This document shows positions 9,608 through 19,190 of a stretch of DNA of 61,183 nucleotides, piece by piece (position 1 is the stretch's first letter; every line of letters starts with the position of its first letter). The position numbers were made by a program, and so were the translations under genes. Origin of the DNA: Alphaproteobacteria bacterium (lineage in GTDB: Bacteria; Pseudomonadota; Alphaproteobacteria; Micavibrionales; Micavibrionaceae); contig JALEGH010000054.1 in assembly GCA_022763065.1 (NCBI GenBank), positions 1 to 61,183 on the forward strand. The letters run 5' to 3'. The notes under the pieces were generated by a model. That model ran no database searches. It was not told the origin of the DNA and worked only from the letters and a program-made list of their open reading frames with translations.

Positions 9608-11695
9608 ATGCCACGTCCATTTGAACTTGATGTCTTATTTCGCGCGCTCACCACGCTGGCTGGTGTGGGGCCTAAAAATGCCAAGCTGTTTGAAAAACTA
9701 ACGGGCGGCAGCAAAATTCTGGACCTCCTCTTTCATAAACCCGTTGATTTTGTGGACCGGCGCTACATGCCCAAGCTCAAAGACGCGCCGAACGGTAAAA
9801 TCTGTACCCTTGAGGTACGCACCGAAAAACACACACCCGCCCCGCGCCGTGGCCTGCCTTATAGGGTTAAGGGAACAGACGGCACAGGCTCTATCGATAT
9901 TATCTTTTTTCATGCCAATAAGGGTTGGATTGAAAAACAACTCCCCATTGGTGAAGTGCGCCTTATTAGCGGTAAGGTTGAGCATTACCAGGGCCAGGCG
10001 CAAATGGCGCATCCCGATATCATCGCCAAACCTGACGAGCGCGAATCCATCCAGATTGTCGAGCCTATTTACCCAATGACAGCGGGCCTTAGCCATAAGA
10101 TCATGCGTAAAGCACTTGGCAGCGCCCTAGGCCTCATCCCTGAACTCCCAGAATGGCAAGATGCGAGCTATAAGGCCAAAAATAAATGGCCCGACTGGCA
10201 TGAGGCTATGAAGGCCCTCCACACGCCAGAAAGCGAAAAAGAATTGGAACCTTCTCACCCCGTCCGCCAGCGTCTCGCCTATGATGAATTTTTAGCCAAT
10301 CAGCTGGCTCTTGCCCTTGTACGTTTAAAACAACGCAAGAAAAACGGACGGAGCTGGCAAGGCCCTCGCGCGCTCCACCAAAAACTTAAATCCGTCCTCC
10401 CTTTTGAGCTCACGGGAGCGCAGAAAAACGCTCTTGAAGAAATTGATGTCGACATGAAAAGTCCGCTTAAAATGCTTCGCCTTTTGCAAGGAGATGTAGG
10501 AAGCGGGAAAACGATTGTCGCGGCGTTCGCTATGATGAATGTTTTGGAATGCGGCGCGCAAGCTGCCATTATGGCGCCAACGGAAATTCTCGCCCGCCAA
10601 CATGCTGAAAGCTTTGCCCCTTGGTTAGAGGCTCTTGGCATAACATATATTACCCTCACCGGACGCAACAAAGGTAAAGAACGCGACAAAATTTTAGAGC
10701 AAATTAAATCCGGCGAAGCACAAGTTGTCATCGGCACACATGCGCTTTTTCAAGACGATATCGCGTTCAAAGATTTAGGACTGGCCGTGATTGATGAGCA
10801 ACACCGCTTTGGCGTGCATCAACGCCTTCAACTTTCGCAAAAAGGTAAAGGCACGGATGTACTTGTCATGACCGCTACCCCGATCCCACGTACCCTCACC
10901 CTAACCGCTTATGGGGATATGGAGGTCAGCCGTCTGGATGAAAAGCCACCAGGAAGAAAACCTGTCGATACCCGCCTGCTTCCTAAAGAAAAAATTGAAG
11001 AGATGACCCAAGCCGTTGCCCGTAAAATAGAAAATGGCGCACGGGTTTATTGGGTTTGCCCTTTGGTTGAAGAAAGCGAAAAACTTGATTTAGAAGCCGC
11101 AGAGGAACGCTATGACGTGCTCAAAGAACGCTTTGGCGATCAAGTTGGCCTCGTGCATGGCCGCATGAAAGCAAATGAAAAAGACGAGGTCATGGCCAAT
11201 TTTGCCCAAGGTAAACTTAAAATTTTAGTTTCCACCACCGTCATTGAAGTGGGCGTGAATGTGCCCGAAGCCACCGTGATGATTATTGAGCAAGCAGAGC
11301 GCTTTGGGTTATCTCAACTTCACCAACTGCGCGGGCGTGTCGGACGCGGGGCCGCCAAGTCCTTTTGCTTTTTGGTTTACGCTTCCAAGCTCACCGAAAC
11401 CGCCAAGGAGCGCCTGCGCATTATGCGCGAGACCGAAGACGGTTTTGTGATTGCCGAAAAAGATTTAGAACTTCGCGGCGGTGGTGAAATTTTAGGGGTC
11501 CGTCAAAGCGGTTTGCCAACATTTAAGCTCGCCGATATCGAAAAACATGGGGAGCTATTGGCTGCCGCGCGTGATGATACCAAGCTCATTTTGCAAAAAG
11601 ACGAAAATTTGACCTCCGAACGCGGTCAAGCGCTCAAAATCCTGCTCTACCTGTTCGAGCAAGATCAGGGCATTAAAATGCTTGAAGCTGGATAA
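9608..11695 (+). CDS. recG: ATP-dependent DNA helicase RecG
   Basis: 695 residues, normal RecG length. The N-terminal wedge/OB domain (about 1-220) is followed by the helicase core with Walker A GDVGSGKT, DEQHRFGVHQR in place of the DEAD box, TATPIPRTL (motif III), and the C-terminal QLRGRVGRG (motif VI). RecG remodels stalled replication forks and Holliday junctions by branch migration. It starts 43 bp from the divergent sdhE gene. A weak hairpin (AAGCAA/TTGCTT, 11703-11719) follows the stop and may help termination. Confidence 0.97.
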   Translation: MPRPFELDVLFRALTTLAGVGPKNAKLFEKLTGGSKILDLLFHKPVDFVDRRYMPKLKDAPNGKICTLEVRTEKHTPAPRRGLPYRVKGTDGTGSIDIIFFHANKGWIEKQLPIGEVRLISGKVEHYQGQAQMAHPDIIAKPDERESIQIVEPIYPMTAGLSHKIMRKALGSALGLIPELPEWQDASYKAKNKWPDWHEAMKALHTPESEKELEPSHPVRQRLAYDEFLANQLALALVRLKQRKKNGRSWQGPRALHQKLKSVLPFELTGAQKNALEEIDVDMKSPLKMLRLLQGDVGSGKTIVAAFAMMNVLECGAQAAIMAPTEILARQHAESFAPWLEALGITYITLTGRNKGKERDKILEQIKSGEAQVVIGTHALFQDDIAFKDLGLAVIDEQHRFGVHQRLQLSQKGKGTDVLVMTATPIPRTLTLTAYGDMEVSRLDEKPPGRKPVDTRLLPKEKIEEMTQAVARKIENGARVYWVCPLVEESEKLDLEAAEERYDVLKERFGDQVGLVHGRMKANEKDEVMANFAQGKLKILVSTTVIEVGVNVPEATVMIIEQAERFGLSQLHQLRGRVGRGAAKSFCFLVYASKLTETAKERLRIMRETEDGFVIAEKDLELRGGGEILGVRQSGLPTFKLADIEKHGELLAAARDDTKLILQKDENLTSERGQALKILLYLFEQDQGIKMLEAG

Positions 11696-11735
11696 GGGAT
11701 ATAAGCAAATTTCTTGCTTTCCTGTCCGATCTTAT

Positions 11736-11751
11736 GTATATTTAAATATAC
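11736..11751. promoter_or_regulatory. 16-bp perfect palindrome, operator-like
   Basis: GTATATTTAAATATAC is a perfect inverted repeat 25 bp upstream of the ATG at 11776. It sits where a repressor or the -10 region would lie. No partner regulator is recognisable. Confidence 0.35.
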
Positions 11752-11775
11752 CAATAAACTTAAAGTAACTGCTAA

Positions 11776-14115
11776 ATGGCACCTCTCGAAGAAACAGAGT
11801 CCAAACTAGAAGAAATTACTGCAGAAATTCAAGCCTGCGGTGTTCACTTGCGTAAAATTTATGATGACGCGCAAACTTCTGGGAATGAAGAGGGCGGCCA
11901 AGACGTTATAGCCTACCTCGAACAAAAAGGCATAATCAACGAGTCCGGTGGGCTAGACCTAAGCGGACCTCTTTCAAGACCGGAAATAAAATCCTATAAA
12001 GGTGACGTACCACGAGCTGCAACCATTCGTAACATATATGAAAGCATTATATTCAGTCTTTACGACGATATATTGCCTCCTCCTGCAGAAGGAGACCGGT
12101 TCAAAGCACTTGACGAAAATCAGGAAACGGCAAGAAAACTTGTCAGAGACAACGAAGAAACCGAAACAGACTTTCTTACCAAGGTAAGCGAAACAGTTCG
12201 GGAAGAAGAAAGAAAACAAAAAATGGACGTAAAAGACGATACAACACTAGATTCAAAACTCAATCAAGCGGTTGGAGACCTGCTGGTGGAATATGGCGGA
12301 CTGTCGCACGAGCTGCAAAAAACAATCGCCAAAATTCAAGCGTATAGCGTTCACCTACGAAATATTTACGACACGAATATTGACGAAACCCCTGACATTA
12401 TAAAAGCTTTCAAAGAAAATGGGTTCGTAAAAGAAAAAGACGGAAAAACCGAGCTTAATATTACCGAAGGCTTATTTTCGGAAGACATTAGAAATCTACC
12501 TAAAGACTTAACACCTGAAAAACGTGCGAAAAAAATTCAAAACATTTTCCGCGCCCATACAGAAGCAGTGCATAAAGCAATTTATATCTCACTCGACGGC
12601 TTCGCAGATTCACAAAAAACAGCACAGGAAAAAGTCGATGCCCGTAAAGGAACAGGTGGTAAAGGTCTATCCGAAGCTCTTCCAATTGGTTTAATCGTTA
12701 AAACAGTAGATCCTTCCATCAATGCCATAAACGACGCTATCTTTGCGGTACATTATACTATTCGTAGCGGCTTGGCACGCATCTTAAATGGAAAGCCGGA
12801 CAAAAAAGAAGCGACCTTTATTGCAGGTAAAGAACTCATTAAAGAACCACAAGAAAATGATCCGGATTATCTGCATGCTATTTACCCCGTGGCAAAGTAT
12901 CTGAACGACTTGGAGCGCACAAGCGATAATCCTTTGGAAGAAATCTCCAAAGAAGACGTTTCCGTTATTCTTGAAAACCTCTCCAAAGCACTTCAGGATT
13001 TAGATAAACTCGAATTTGAAGACGCACAAAAGAAAAAAGCGGTTACATCCATCATTAAGGATGTTAGGAACTATCGTAACCAACTCGCCGCTTTGGCTGA
13101 TGACAAACTGAGTCCCAAATTAACACAAGAGCAAAATGAAGCCTGTTCTGCCCAATTCAACCGGTCCGAAGAGAACCAAGACCCGCCATCCGCAAGCATT
13201 AGCGTGGCCTCATTAACGGGAAAAAATGCCGTAGAGCCTCAGGAACCAACCGCTCCAAAAACTCCCGCCCCTGCCATTGTCGCTGCGGAAAATGAGGAGA
13301 CGCAGGAGAAAAACGACGCTCAAATACCTCCTCCAATACCCGAAGACCAAGCTAAAGACCATACTCCTATAGAAGAAGATATAGAGGACGTAAAAACTGC
13401 GGCGAAGGCTCTAAACGATTCTCCTATCGCTCAAAAGCTTCTTCAACTTTACGGCGATGACAGCACAAAGAATATAACCCACACCGTACAAAATGGCTCA
13501 CTGGCATGGATTGATTCTACTTTAGAGGTTACCCAATCTTCGGAATTTGCAGATAGCTTAAAAAACGCTGCAGGTTTTACGAACATTACATTCACCGATA
13601 AAGAAAAAGGACATCAGTTTAAGGTCACAAAAAAATCACTTGAACACATTGATAACAATGCGGAATTTTCTTCCCGTGAAGCGCTTCAAATGGCGTGGAT
13701 CGCCTCTCAAAACCCGAAAATGTTGGCGAGTGGGATTACCCTCACTGGATCGATAGAAGAACGCGCCAAGCTTGCCATTGCTATTGACATCATCAATGAA
13801 GGGCTAACCGAAGGAAACCGATTAAGAATCATTGATGGAGATGTAGATTCGTATACAAAACCAGATACAATGATACAAGCCCAATCACAATTCGAAGCTG
13901 AAATTGGTCAAGATATATCCTCACAAGCTCCTTTTGACTTCAAAAAAGCAACAGGGCAAAAGAGCGAACAACCGCCACCTGCTCCTCCTGAGAAAGTACC
14001 TACCAATAAGATGCCGAATGAAAATTTTCCTCTTGAAAAAGTAATACAGCAAGTAGAAGTTCCCAGCAGGCATAATCCTGATGTTGTCACATCTCCGAGT
14101 AAGGGACCTTCTTAA
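11776..14115 (+). CDS. Large acidic protein with an internal duplication, unknown function
   Basis: 779 residues, charged, with no signal peptide or membrane helix. Residues 14-98 and 183-273 are a tandem duplication: AEIQACGVHLRKIYD (16-30) matches AKIQAYSVHLRNIYD (185-199), followed in both by a 'lengthy helix - E/N-G - leaf - RNIYES or QNIFRA' pattern. A helical region (about 280-445) and a proline/glutamate-rich disordered linker (about 470-560) follow. Residues 565-715 form a compact C-terminal domain with an alternating pattern (SREALQMAWIASQ, GITLTGSIEER) that loosely recalls LPD7-type domains of relaxases and polyvalent proteins. The last 60 residues are proline-rich. I do not recognise the family. 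No linked gene suggests a role. It could be a secreted effector or a scaffold. Confidence 0.7.
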   Translation: MAPLEETESKLEEITAEIQACGVHLRKIYDDAQTSGNEEGGQDVIAYLEQKGIINESGGLDLSGPLSRPEIKSYKGDVPRAATIRNIYESIIFSLYDDILPPPAEGDRFKALDENQETARKLVRDNEETETDFLTKVSETVREEERKQKMDVKDDTTLDSKLNQAVGDLLVEYGGLSHELQKTIAKIQAYSVHLRNIYDTNIDETPDIIKAFKENGFVKEKDGKTELNITEGLFSEDIRNLPKDLTPEKRAKKIQNIFRAHTEAVHKAIYISLDGFADSQKTAQEKVDARKGTGGKGLSEALPIGLIVKTVDPSINAINDAIFAVHYTIRSGLARILNGKPDKKEATFIAGKELIKEPQENDPDYLHAIYPVAKYLNDLERTSDNPLEEISKEDVSVILENLSKALQDLDKLEFEDAQKKKAVTSIIKDVRNYRNQLAALADDKLSPKLTQEQNEACSAQFNRSEENQDPPSASISVASLTGKNAVEPQEPTAPKTPAPAIVAAENEETQEKNDAQIPPPIPEDQAKDHTPIEEDIEDVKTAAKALNDSPIAQKLLQLYGDDSTKNITHTVQNGSLAWIDSTLEVTQSSEFADSLKNAAGFTNITFTDKEKGHQFKVTKKSLEHIDNNAEFSSREALQMAWIASQNPKMLASGITLTGSIEERAKLAIAIDIINEGLTEGNRLRIIDGDVDSYTKPDTMIQAQSQFEAEIGQDISSQAPFDFKKATGQKSEQPPPAPPEKVPTNKMPNENFPLEKVIQQVEVPSRHNPDVVTSPSKGPS

Positions 14116-14118
14116 TCT

Positions 14119-14808
14119 CTATTTATGACGCTCCGGCGTTATAATCCCGGCGGAAACGACGAGCTTTACGCCTTCTTCCACGCTCATATCCAGATAAATC
14201 AGCTCTTTTTTCGGCACGAAAAGCAGATAGCCTGAGGTCGGGTTCGGGGTTGTTGGCACAAAAACATTAATCGTTTCATTCTTGGTAGCCTCTTGTACCT
14301 CCCCTTTGGAACGGCCTGTGACAAAACCGATGGAATATACGCCTTTTCTAGGGTATTCGAGCATAACCACCTCACGAAAAGCTTGAGACTTACTGGCCAT
14401 CACCGTTTCAAAAATTTGCTTGATGGCGGCATAAAGTGTCCTGATGACCGGCATCCGGTCGACGATATATTCCGAAATCCGGATCAGCATCCGCCCCATC
14501 ACATTGCGCGCAAACCACCCCACAATAATGAAGAAAAATATAGCAATAATCAGCCCTAGTCCCGGCAATGAAAACGGCAAGTAAGTATTAGGGTTATATT
14601 CAACCGGGATGAGCGGCGTGATCTTGTTATCCACAAATTGGAGGAATACCCACGTCAAGTAAACCGTAATACTGATGGGGGCCGTCACCAAAACACCGGC
14701 CAAAAAATATGTCCGTATCCGTCCCCAAAAGGTCAGTTTTCCGGCATCATGGCCCTCCTCATCGGCCTTAGGTTGGGGATTGTCTGTCTGGCTTTTCTGA
14801 TCACTCAT
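14119..14808 (-). CDS. DUF502 family inner-membrane protein
   Basis: 229 residues. Two hydrophobic helices (about 32-54 and 80-102) separated by a periplasmic segment, then a conserved soluble region with FVPTTPNPTSGYLLFVP and a C-terminal stretch reading EGVKLVVSAGI. This is the DUF502 pattern found in most proteobacteria; the function is not established. The N-terminal 25 residues are acidic and polar. The gene converges on the 779-residue protein (3-bp gap) and diverges from the acyl-carrier operon (100 bp between starts). Confidence 0.88.
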   Translation of the reverse strand: MSDQKSQTDNPQPKADEEGHDAGKLTFWGRIRTYFLAGVLVTAPISITVYLTWVFLQFVDNKITPLIPVEYNPNTYLPFSLPGLGLIIAIFFFIIVGWFARNVMGRMLIRISEYIVDRMPVIRTLYAAIKQIFETVMASKSQAFREVVMLEYPRKGVYSIGFVTGRSKGEVQEATKNETINVFVPTTPNPTSGYLLFVPKKELIYLDMSVEEGVKLVVSAGIITPERHK

Positions 14809-14909
14809 TTCAATAGATTCCGAGTTGGTTTATAGTGACACATCATAGGTGATTCACTCACAAGAGCCTATTTTCTTTTGAATTTTAATAACGAAATGAT
14901 TTTACGATT

Positions 14910-15143
14910 ATGTCAGATAAACTTATTGATCTTTTTGCCTCTATTTTGGATATAGACCCTGCGGGCCTGAATGACGAGAGCTCTCCCGACACGGTAGAAC
15001 AGTGGGACAGCCTCGCCGCCATGCACTTGGTCGCAGCGATTGAAGAGGAATTTGACATTCGTCTTTCCACCAAAGAAATCATGAAAATGTCCTCTATTGG
15101 TCTGGCCCGTGCGACGCTCAAAGATAAAGGGATTGAACTTTAA
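14910..15143 (+). CDS. Acyl carrier protein, first gene of the Dlt-like operon
   Basis: 77 residues with the phosphopantetheine serine at position 34 in the EQWDSLAAMHL motif, followed by the helix III pattern of carrier proteins. It is not the fatty-acid ACP: the context is a biosynthetic or envelope cluster. By position it should carry the acyl group made by the FkbH-like enzyme that starts 5 bp downstream, playing the part of DltC in D-alanylation operons. No clear Shine-Dalgarno precedes the ATG. The carrier role is certain from the motif; the identity of the acyl group is inference. Confidence 0.9.
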   Translation: MSDKLIDLFASILDIDPAGLNDESSPDTVEQWDSLAAMHLVAAIEEEFDIRLSTKEIMKMSSIGLARATLKDKGIEL

Positions 15144-15148
15144 TCCGT

Positions 15149-16801
15149 ATGAGTGAAACGCCTTCAAGCTCAAAAGTGATTGGAATAGCCGGAACTTTCA
15201 CCGTTGACCCTCTTGCGCTTCACCTAAAAAAAGAGCTGGGAAAAAACGACCCCTCCTTCGCGGTGGCGCCTTATAACCAGATCACACAGCTTAGCTTCAA
15301 CCCGGAGCAAATCTTAGACGCGCCTACAGACCTGTTGATCGTTTTATGGCGGCTGGAGGATATTGGGTTTGAAGAGCTCGATAGTTTTATCGACACGATC
15401 AAGCGTTTGCGTGAAAATTATAAGGGTACGCTTATTGTCTCCACGCCGCCCTACCCTTCAACATCAGAATTTGATGTGCATGATTTAAGTCAGGCCGCGA
15501 GCGGGCAAATCGCATATGCACAGGCGCTCATTCGCTTCACCGAAGAGGTAAAAAAAATTAACAGCGTCAATCTCCTTAACCTTGCCGGGCTCATTGAAAA
15601 TTTTGGCTCCGCTAATGCACACGATATACGCAAATGGTATTTATACAAGCAACCCTATAGCGAAAAATTTTGGAAGGTGATCGCCGAGCAAATGGCGCGC
15701 CTGATCAGCGCACAAACAATTCCCGCTAAAAAATGCATTGTTCTGGATGCGGATAATACACTTTGGGGTGGTATTATTGGTGAAGATGGCGTCGGCGGGA
15801 TTGAGCTTGGACAAGATTTCCCCGGAAGTGCCTTTTATGATTTTCAAAAGCATCTTCTCCACCTACGTGCGCAAGGCATATTCTTGGCACTTGCCAGCAA
15901 AAACAATCCCGAAGATGTGCAAGAAGTTTTCGATACGCATGATACTATGGTTTTAAAACGCGGGTCAATTTCTGCTTGGCAGGTTCATTGGAATTCCAAG
16001 GTTGATAGTCTCAAGACAATCGCGGCAGAGCTTAATATCGGGCTGGACGCTCTTGTTTTTGTGGATGACAATCCTAAGGAAATTGCGGAAGTTACGGAGC
16101 GCTTACCCGAAGTCACTTGTTTAATGGTGCCTGAAGAAATTGCAGAACTGCCAGACCTCTTACGCAATACCGGCCTGTTTGACATTCCCAATATGACTGA
16201 AGAAGACAAAAAGCGCGCCGATATGATGCTTGCCGAAACCAAGCGTAAATCCGAAGGCCAAACCATGAGCGAGGAGGATTTTATTAAATCTCTTGAGCTG
16301 AAAATTGAAGTTTTTGAAGCGCAGGAACAGCATTTAGGCCGGATCACACAGCTCATCAATAAAACCAATCAATTTAATGTCACAACCATCCGCCGCAATG
16401 CCGATGAAGTGAAGGCGCTCCATGAGAATTCTGATATTGTTTTGCTGGGCATGAATATCAGCGACCGCTTTGGTGAGTATGGCCTCGTGGGTGTTGTCAT
16501 TCTCGAAAAGGCCGATGAGAAGATTTGGAATATTGACAGCCTGATGATGAGTTGCCGTGTATTGGGACGCGGCGCAGAGACCTCCATGCTGTTCATGACC
16601 GGACAAGTCGCTGCGGCAAAAGGCGCTCAAACATTGTGCGGGACATACATTCCCACCCCTAAAAATAAACTGGTTGAAAATCTTTATAAGGATCATAATT
16701 TTAAATCAGAAAATGACGGGTGGGAAATCGATATCAAAGACCTCCCCGCCCCGCCTGATTATGTGGATGTGTCTTTGACCATGAAAGAAGGGGGAGATTA
16801 A
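15149..16801 (+). CDS. FkbH-like HAD-IIIC protein, putative glyceryl-ACP synthase
   Basis: 550 residues. An N-terminal SGNH-like region (about 1-190) precedes the HAD phosphatase core with DADNTLWGG (Asp200 and Asp202), LASKN and VDDNPKEI; the C-terminal part (about 370-540) is acetyltransferase-like and contains SCRVLGRG. This is the FkbH architecture. Characterised relatives take the glyceryl group of 1,3-bisphosphoglycerate, remove the phosphate, hold glycerate as an enzyme thioester and pass it to a carrier protein; the SCRVLGRG cysteine is a candidate for that thioester. The gene is 5 bp after the ACP gene and 7 bp before the MBOAT gene. It occupies the activation step that DltA performs in Dlt operons. 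The substrate is inferred from the family. Confidence 0.9.
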   Translation: MSETPSSSKVIGIAGTFTVDPLALHLKKELGKNDPSFAVAPYNQITQLSFNPEQILDAPTDLLIVLWRLEDIGFEELDSFIDTIKRLRENYKGTLIVSTPPYPSTSEFDVHDLSQAASGQIAYAQALIRFTEEVKKINSVNLLNLAGLIENFGSANAHDIRKWYLYKQPYSEKFWKVIAEQMARLISAQTIPAKKCIVLDADNTLWGGIIGEDGVGGIELGQDFPGSAFYDFQKHLLHLRAQGIFLALASKNNPEDVQEVFDTHDTMVLKRGSISAWQVHWNSKVDSLKTIAAELNIGLDALVFVDDNPKEIAEVTERLPEVTCLMVPEEIAELPDLLRNTGLFDIPNMTEEDKKRADMMLAETKRKSEGQTMSEEDFIKSLELKIEVFEAQEQHLGRITQLINKTNQFNVTTIRRNADEVKALHENSDIVLLGMNISDRFGEYGLVGVVILEKADEKIWNIDSLMMSCRVLGRGAETSMLFMTGQVAAAKGAQTLCGTYIPTPKNKLVENLYKDHNFKSENDGWEIDIKDLPAPPDYVDVSLTMKEGGD

Positions 16802-16808
16802 CCTTTTC

Positions 16809-18020
16809 ATGTTTCCTGAATATAACGCCATCCATTATTTTATTGACCTTCTGGCTTTATGCCTCATTTTGGTGCCGGCGCTTTATTTCATTCCTCAAAA
16901 CTCTATCCGGCGGGGTATATTGGCCTTTATGGGGGCTTATCTACTCTACTTTATCGCGCCGCGCCTTGTTTTATTTTATGTGCTGTTTTGGCTGGTTATT
17001 TATGTTTTGCAACGCCTTGTTTGCTTTACCACTGATAAGAAATTCGGCACGGCTGTATTTTGGATTTCACTACTGACCTGCCTTGCCCCTATGATTTTCT
17101 GGAAGCTAAATTATGAGGAGTTTTCGACCTCCTTTAACCTTATCACCAATGATCTCCTGTCTTATCTCTCTAACACGATCTGGACGATTGATCTGGCACG
17201 CGCGATTATCATTCCCATTGGCTTGTCTTTTGCAACATTCCGCGCGGCTGATCTTTTGATTAAAAGCTGGCTGGGTAAGTTTGAAAAACTCTCTGCGCTT
17301 GATATTTTCTTTTACGGCCTCTTCCCGCCTGTCCAAATTGTCGGACCCATTATTGAATATGAGGAGATTGATAAATATAACAAGCCTAAAGCGCAGGATT
17401 TTTACGACGGCCTCATGCGCATTGCCTTTGGTCTTGTGAAAGTTCTCCTGCTCGCCACGCTCTTACAAAAAAGCGCATCTATCTTTGGCAATTATGAAAC
17501 CGCGCAGACGTTTAAAATCTGGGGCTTCCTCTTTATCTATACATGGTTCTTTTATCTCAATTTTTCCGGCTATTCCGATCTTGCCATCGGCATTTCAAGA
17601 ATGCTTGGCTATAAGCTTAAAGAGAATTTCGGCTTCCCTTACTTCCGCCGCAATATCACAGAATTTTGGAATAACTGGCATATGAGCCTGTCGCGCTTTG
17701 CCCAGCGCAATGCTTTCGTTCCCCTTGGCGGCTACCGCAAGGAAACACAATATCTCGCAGTTCTAGCCACTATTTTTGTCATTGCGCTATGGCATGACAT
17801 TTCATGGGGAATGGTGATTTTCGCAGCCTATCACGGTGCGGGGTTGATCATTCACAGGCTCTATAGTGACCGGATCGCCACCAAAGAGAGAGATGATAAT
17901 ATATTTCTAAACGCGCTGAAAATTTTTGGTACTTATCTATTTGTGACCCTTAGCTTCCCGCTTTTGGTTCTCCCACTTGAAAAGGCGGGTGCTTTTTATC
18001 TGTCATTAGGAGGGTTTTAA
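16809..18020 (+). CDS. MBOAT O-acyltransferase (DltB/AlgI family)
   Basis: 403 residues with about ten hydrophobic helices. The MBOAT signature is present: NNWHMSLSRFAQ (His291), ALWHDISWG (His329) and AAYHGAG (His342, the presumed catalytic histidine). The usual WHG is WHD here. Such proteins move an acyl group from a cytoplasmic thioester carrier through a membrane funnel to an acceptor outside. In many Gram-negative relatives the C-terminus carries the tyrosine shuttle hexapeptide; this one ends LSLGGF and lacks the tyrosine, which fits a separate shuttle microprotein being encoded two genes on. It is 7 bp after fkbH and 3 bp before the SGNH gene. Confidence 0.92.
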   Translation: MFPEYNAIHYFIDLLALCLILVPALYFIPQNSIRRGILAFMGAYLLYFIAPRLVLFYVLFWLVIYVLQRLVCFTTDKKFGTAVFWISLLTCLAPMIFWKLNYEEFSTSFNLITNDLLSYLSNTIWTIDLARAIIIPIGLSFATFRAADLLIKSWLGKFEKLSALDIFFYGLFPPVQIVGPIIEYEEIDKYNKPKAQDFYDGLMRIAFGLVKVLLLATLLQKSASIFGNYETAQTFKIWGFLFIYTWFFYLNFSGYSDLAIGISRMLGYKLKENFGFPYFRRNITEFWNNWHMSLSRFAQRNAFVPLGGYRKETQYLAVLATIFVIALWHDISWGMVIFAAYHGAGLIIHRLYSDRIATKERDDNIFLNALKIFGTYLFVTLSFPLLVLPLEKAGAFYLSLGGF

Positions 18021-18023
18021 GCG

Positions 18024-19190
18024 ATGCAAAATTTACCTCCTGATTTACAATTTCTAAATAAGTTGATCTTTCCCCTACTCCCGCAGATCAACAAAGCATC
18101 TTTGCTACGCATTGTGATATGGACGTTCGCATTTTTAATTCTATTTCATTTTACCCTACCAAAAGTTCCGGTTCACCTTCCCTACCAAAACGCAATGACG
18201 GAGCAAAACCTGACCCCCATTGCCACATCCACCAATGATTTGCGTTGGAGCCGCTTAGATCAACAGCAACTACCCGAAAATTCCATTCTTTGGATTAGCG
18301 GGTCTTCACATGCCATTCATACACCACAAACAAATAAATTTACCTTTCTCCCGAGCCTTGTCGCTCCACAATTAAACGGTGAATACAGCCACGCCTTAAA
18401 TCTCAAAATGGCCACGCGGGCAATGGATAACTACACCGCGATTTTAGATGGAATCAAACGCAAACCTGCCGCCATGATTGTGGTGCTCAACCCATTTTGG
18501 ACGCTCAATGAACGGGCGCTCTTTTTTAAAACCAATCTCATGAACCGGGGGCTTGATTATTGGACCAATATAAAAGACTGGCCCCTCATCCCTCTAAGCA
18601 TCTCACCGGGAAATTTGCTCTGGCATGCGGTGGGACGGCATTACGCCCCTACGGCAAATTCTTACGATATCTTGAAACACCTCAAAAAAAGCGGCGCTAT
18701 TTCACCTGCCCGCAAGGCAAAGAAACACAAGAAGAAAAAATCACGCATCTCATATAATCAATCCGCCATGTTCTGGATCATCAACCGCGAATTTAAAGAT
18801 CAGGAGTTCAAAAAATTCGGCGTCAATGACTGGCAAAATACAGTGATGGCATTCAATGATTTAAAATATAACCGTTGGAGCGAGCACCTATTGCGCCGGT
18901 CTTTTGAAGCTATCACCAAGAGTCATATCCCTACATTTATCTATGTAGCCCCTGTTAATCCTGCGCTTGAAAACCAGATGTCCTACCCCCACTATCAGGA
19001 AGTCATCAACCGCATCAGTCAAATTGCCTCTGAATATAAATCGGATCATTTGCGCGTCGTGACCCACATTCCGGCGAATATTATTCGCTCCATGACCTTC
19101 AAGGATTATCTACATCTCACAAATTCCGGTGAGTTCGATGAATATCTGGTCAAAGAAATCAACACACTGTTAGGAGCACAAAAAAAATGA
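18024..19190 (+). CDS. DltD-like SGNH-hydrolase-fold membrane-anchored protein
   Basis: 388 residues. One N-terminal membrane helix (about 27-44) anchors a periplasmic domain. Block I reads WISGSSHA (probable nucleophile Ser95), like the GSS motif of DltD, and the C-terminal block V DYLH gives Asp361 and His364. A very basic KKHKKKK patch lies near residue 235. The family accepts acyl groups from an MBOAT-linked shuttle and places them on cell-envelope polymers. The stop codon overlaps the start of the microprotein gene (ATGA), so translation is coupled. The sequence is too diverged to assign to DltD or AlgJ/AlgX by eye; the fold assignment rests on the two blocks and the operon. Confidence 0.75.
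   Translation: MQNLPPDLQFLNKLIFPLLPQINKASLLRIVIWTFAFLILFHFTLPKVPVHLPYQNAMTEQNLTPIATSTNDLRWSRLDQQQLPENSILWISGSSHAIHTPQTNKFTFLPSLVAPQLNGEYSHALNLKMATRAMDNYTAILDGIKRKPAAMIVVLNPFWTLNERALFFKTNLMNRGLDYWTNIKDWPLIPLSISPGNLLWHAVGRHYAPTANSYDILKHLKKSGAISPARKAKKHKKKKSRISYNQSAMFWIINREFKDQEFKKFGVNDWQNTVMAFNDLKYNRWSEHLLRRSFEAITKSHIPTFIYVAPVNPALENQMSYPHYQEVINRISQIASEYKSDHLRVVTHIPANIIRSMTFKDYLHLTNSGEFDEYLVKEINTLLGAQKK

Noticed and set aside
14627-14635. TTATCCACA, a perfect DnaA box
   Set aside because: It is single, inside the DUF502 gene, with no cluster of boxes or AT-rich unwinding region, so it is not an origin by itself.
18000-18020. Shuttle hexapeptide at the MBOAT C-terminus
   Set aside because: The last six residues are LSLGGF, with no tyrosine at the required place.
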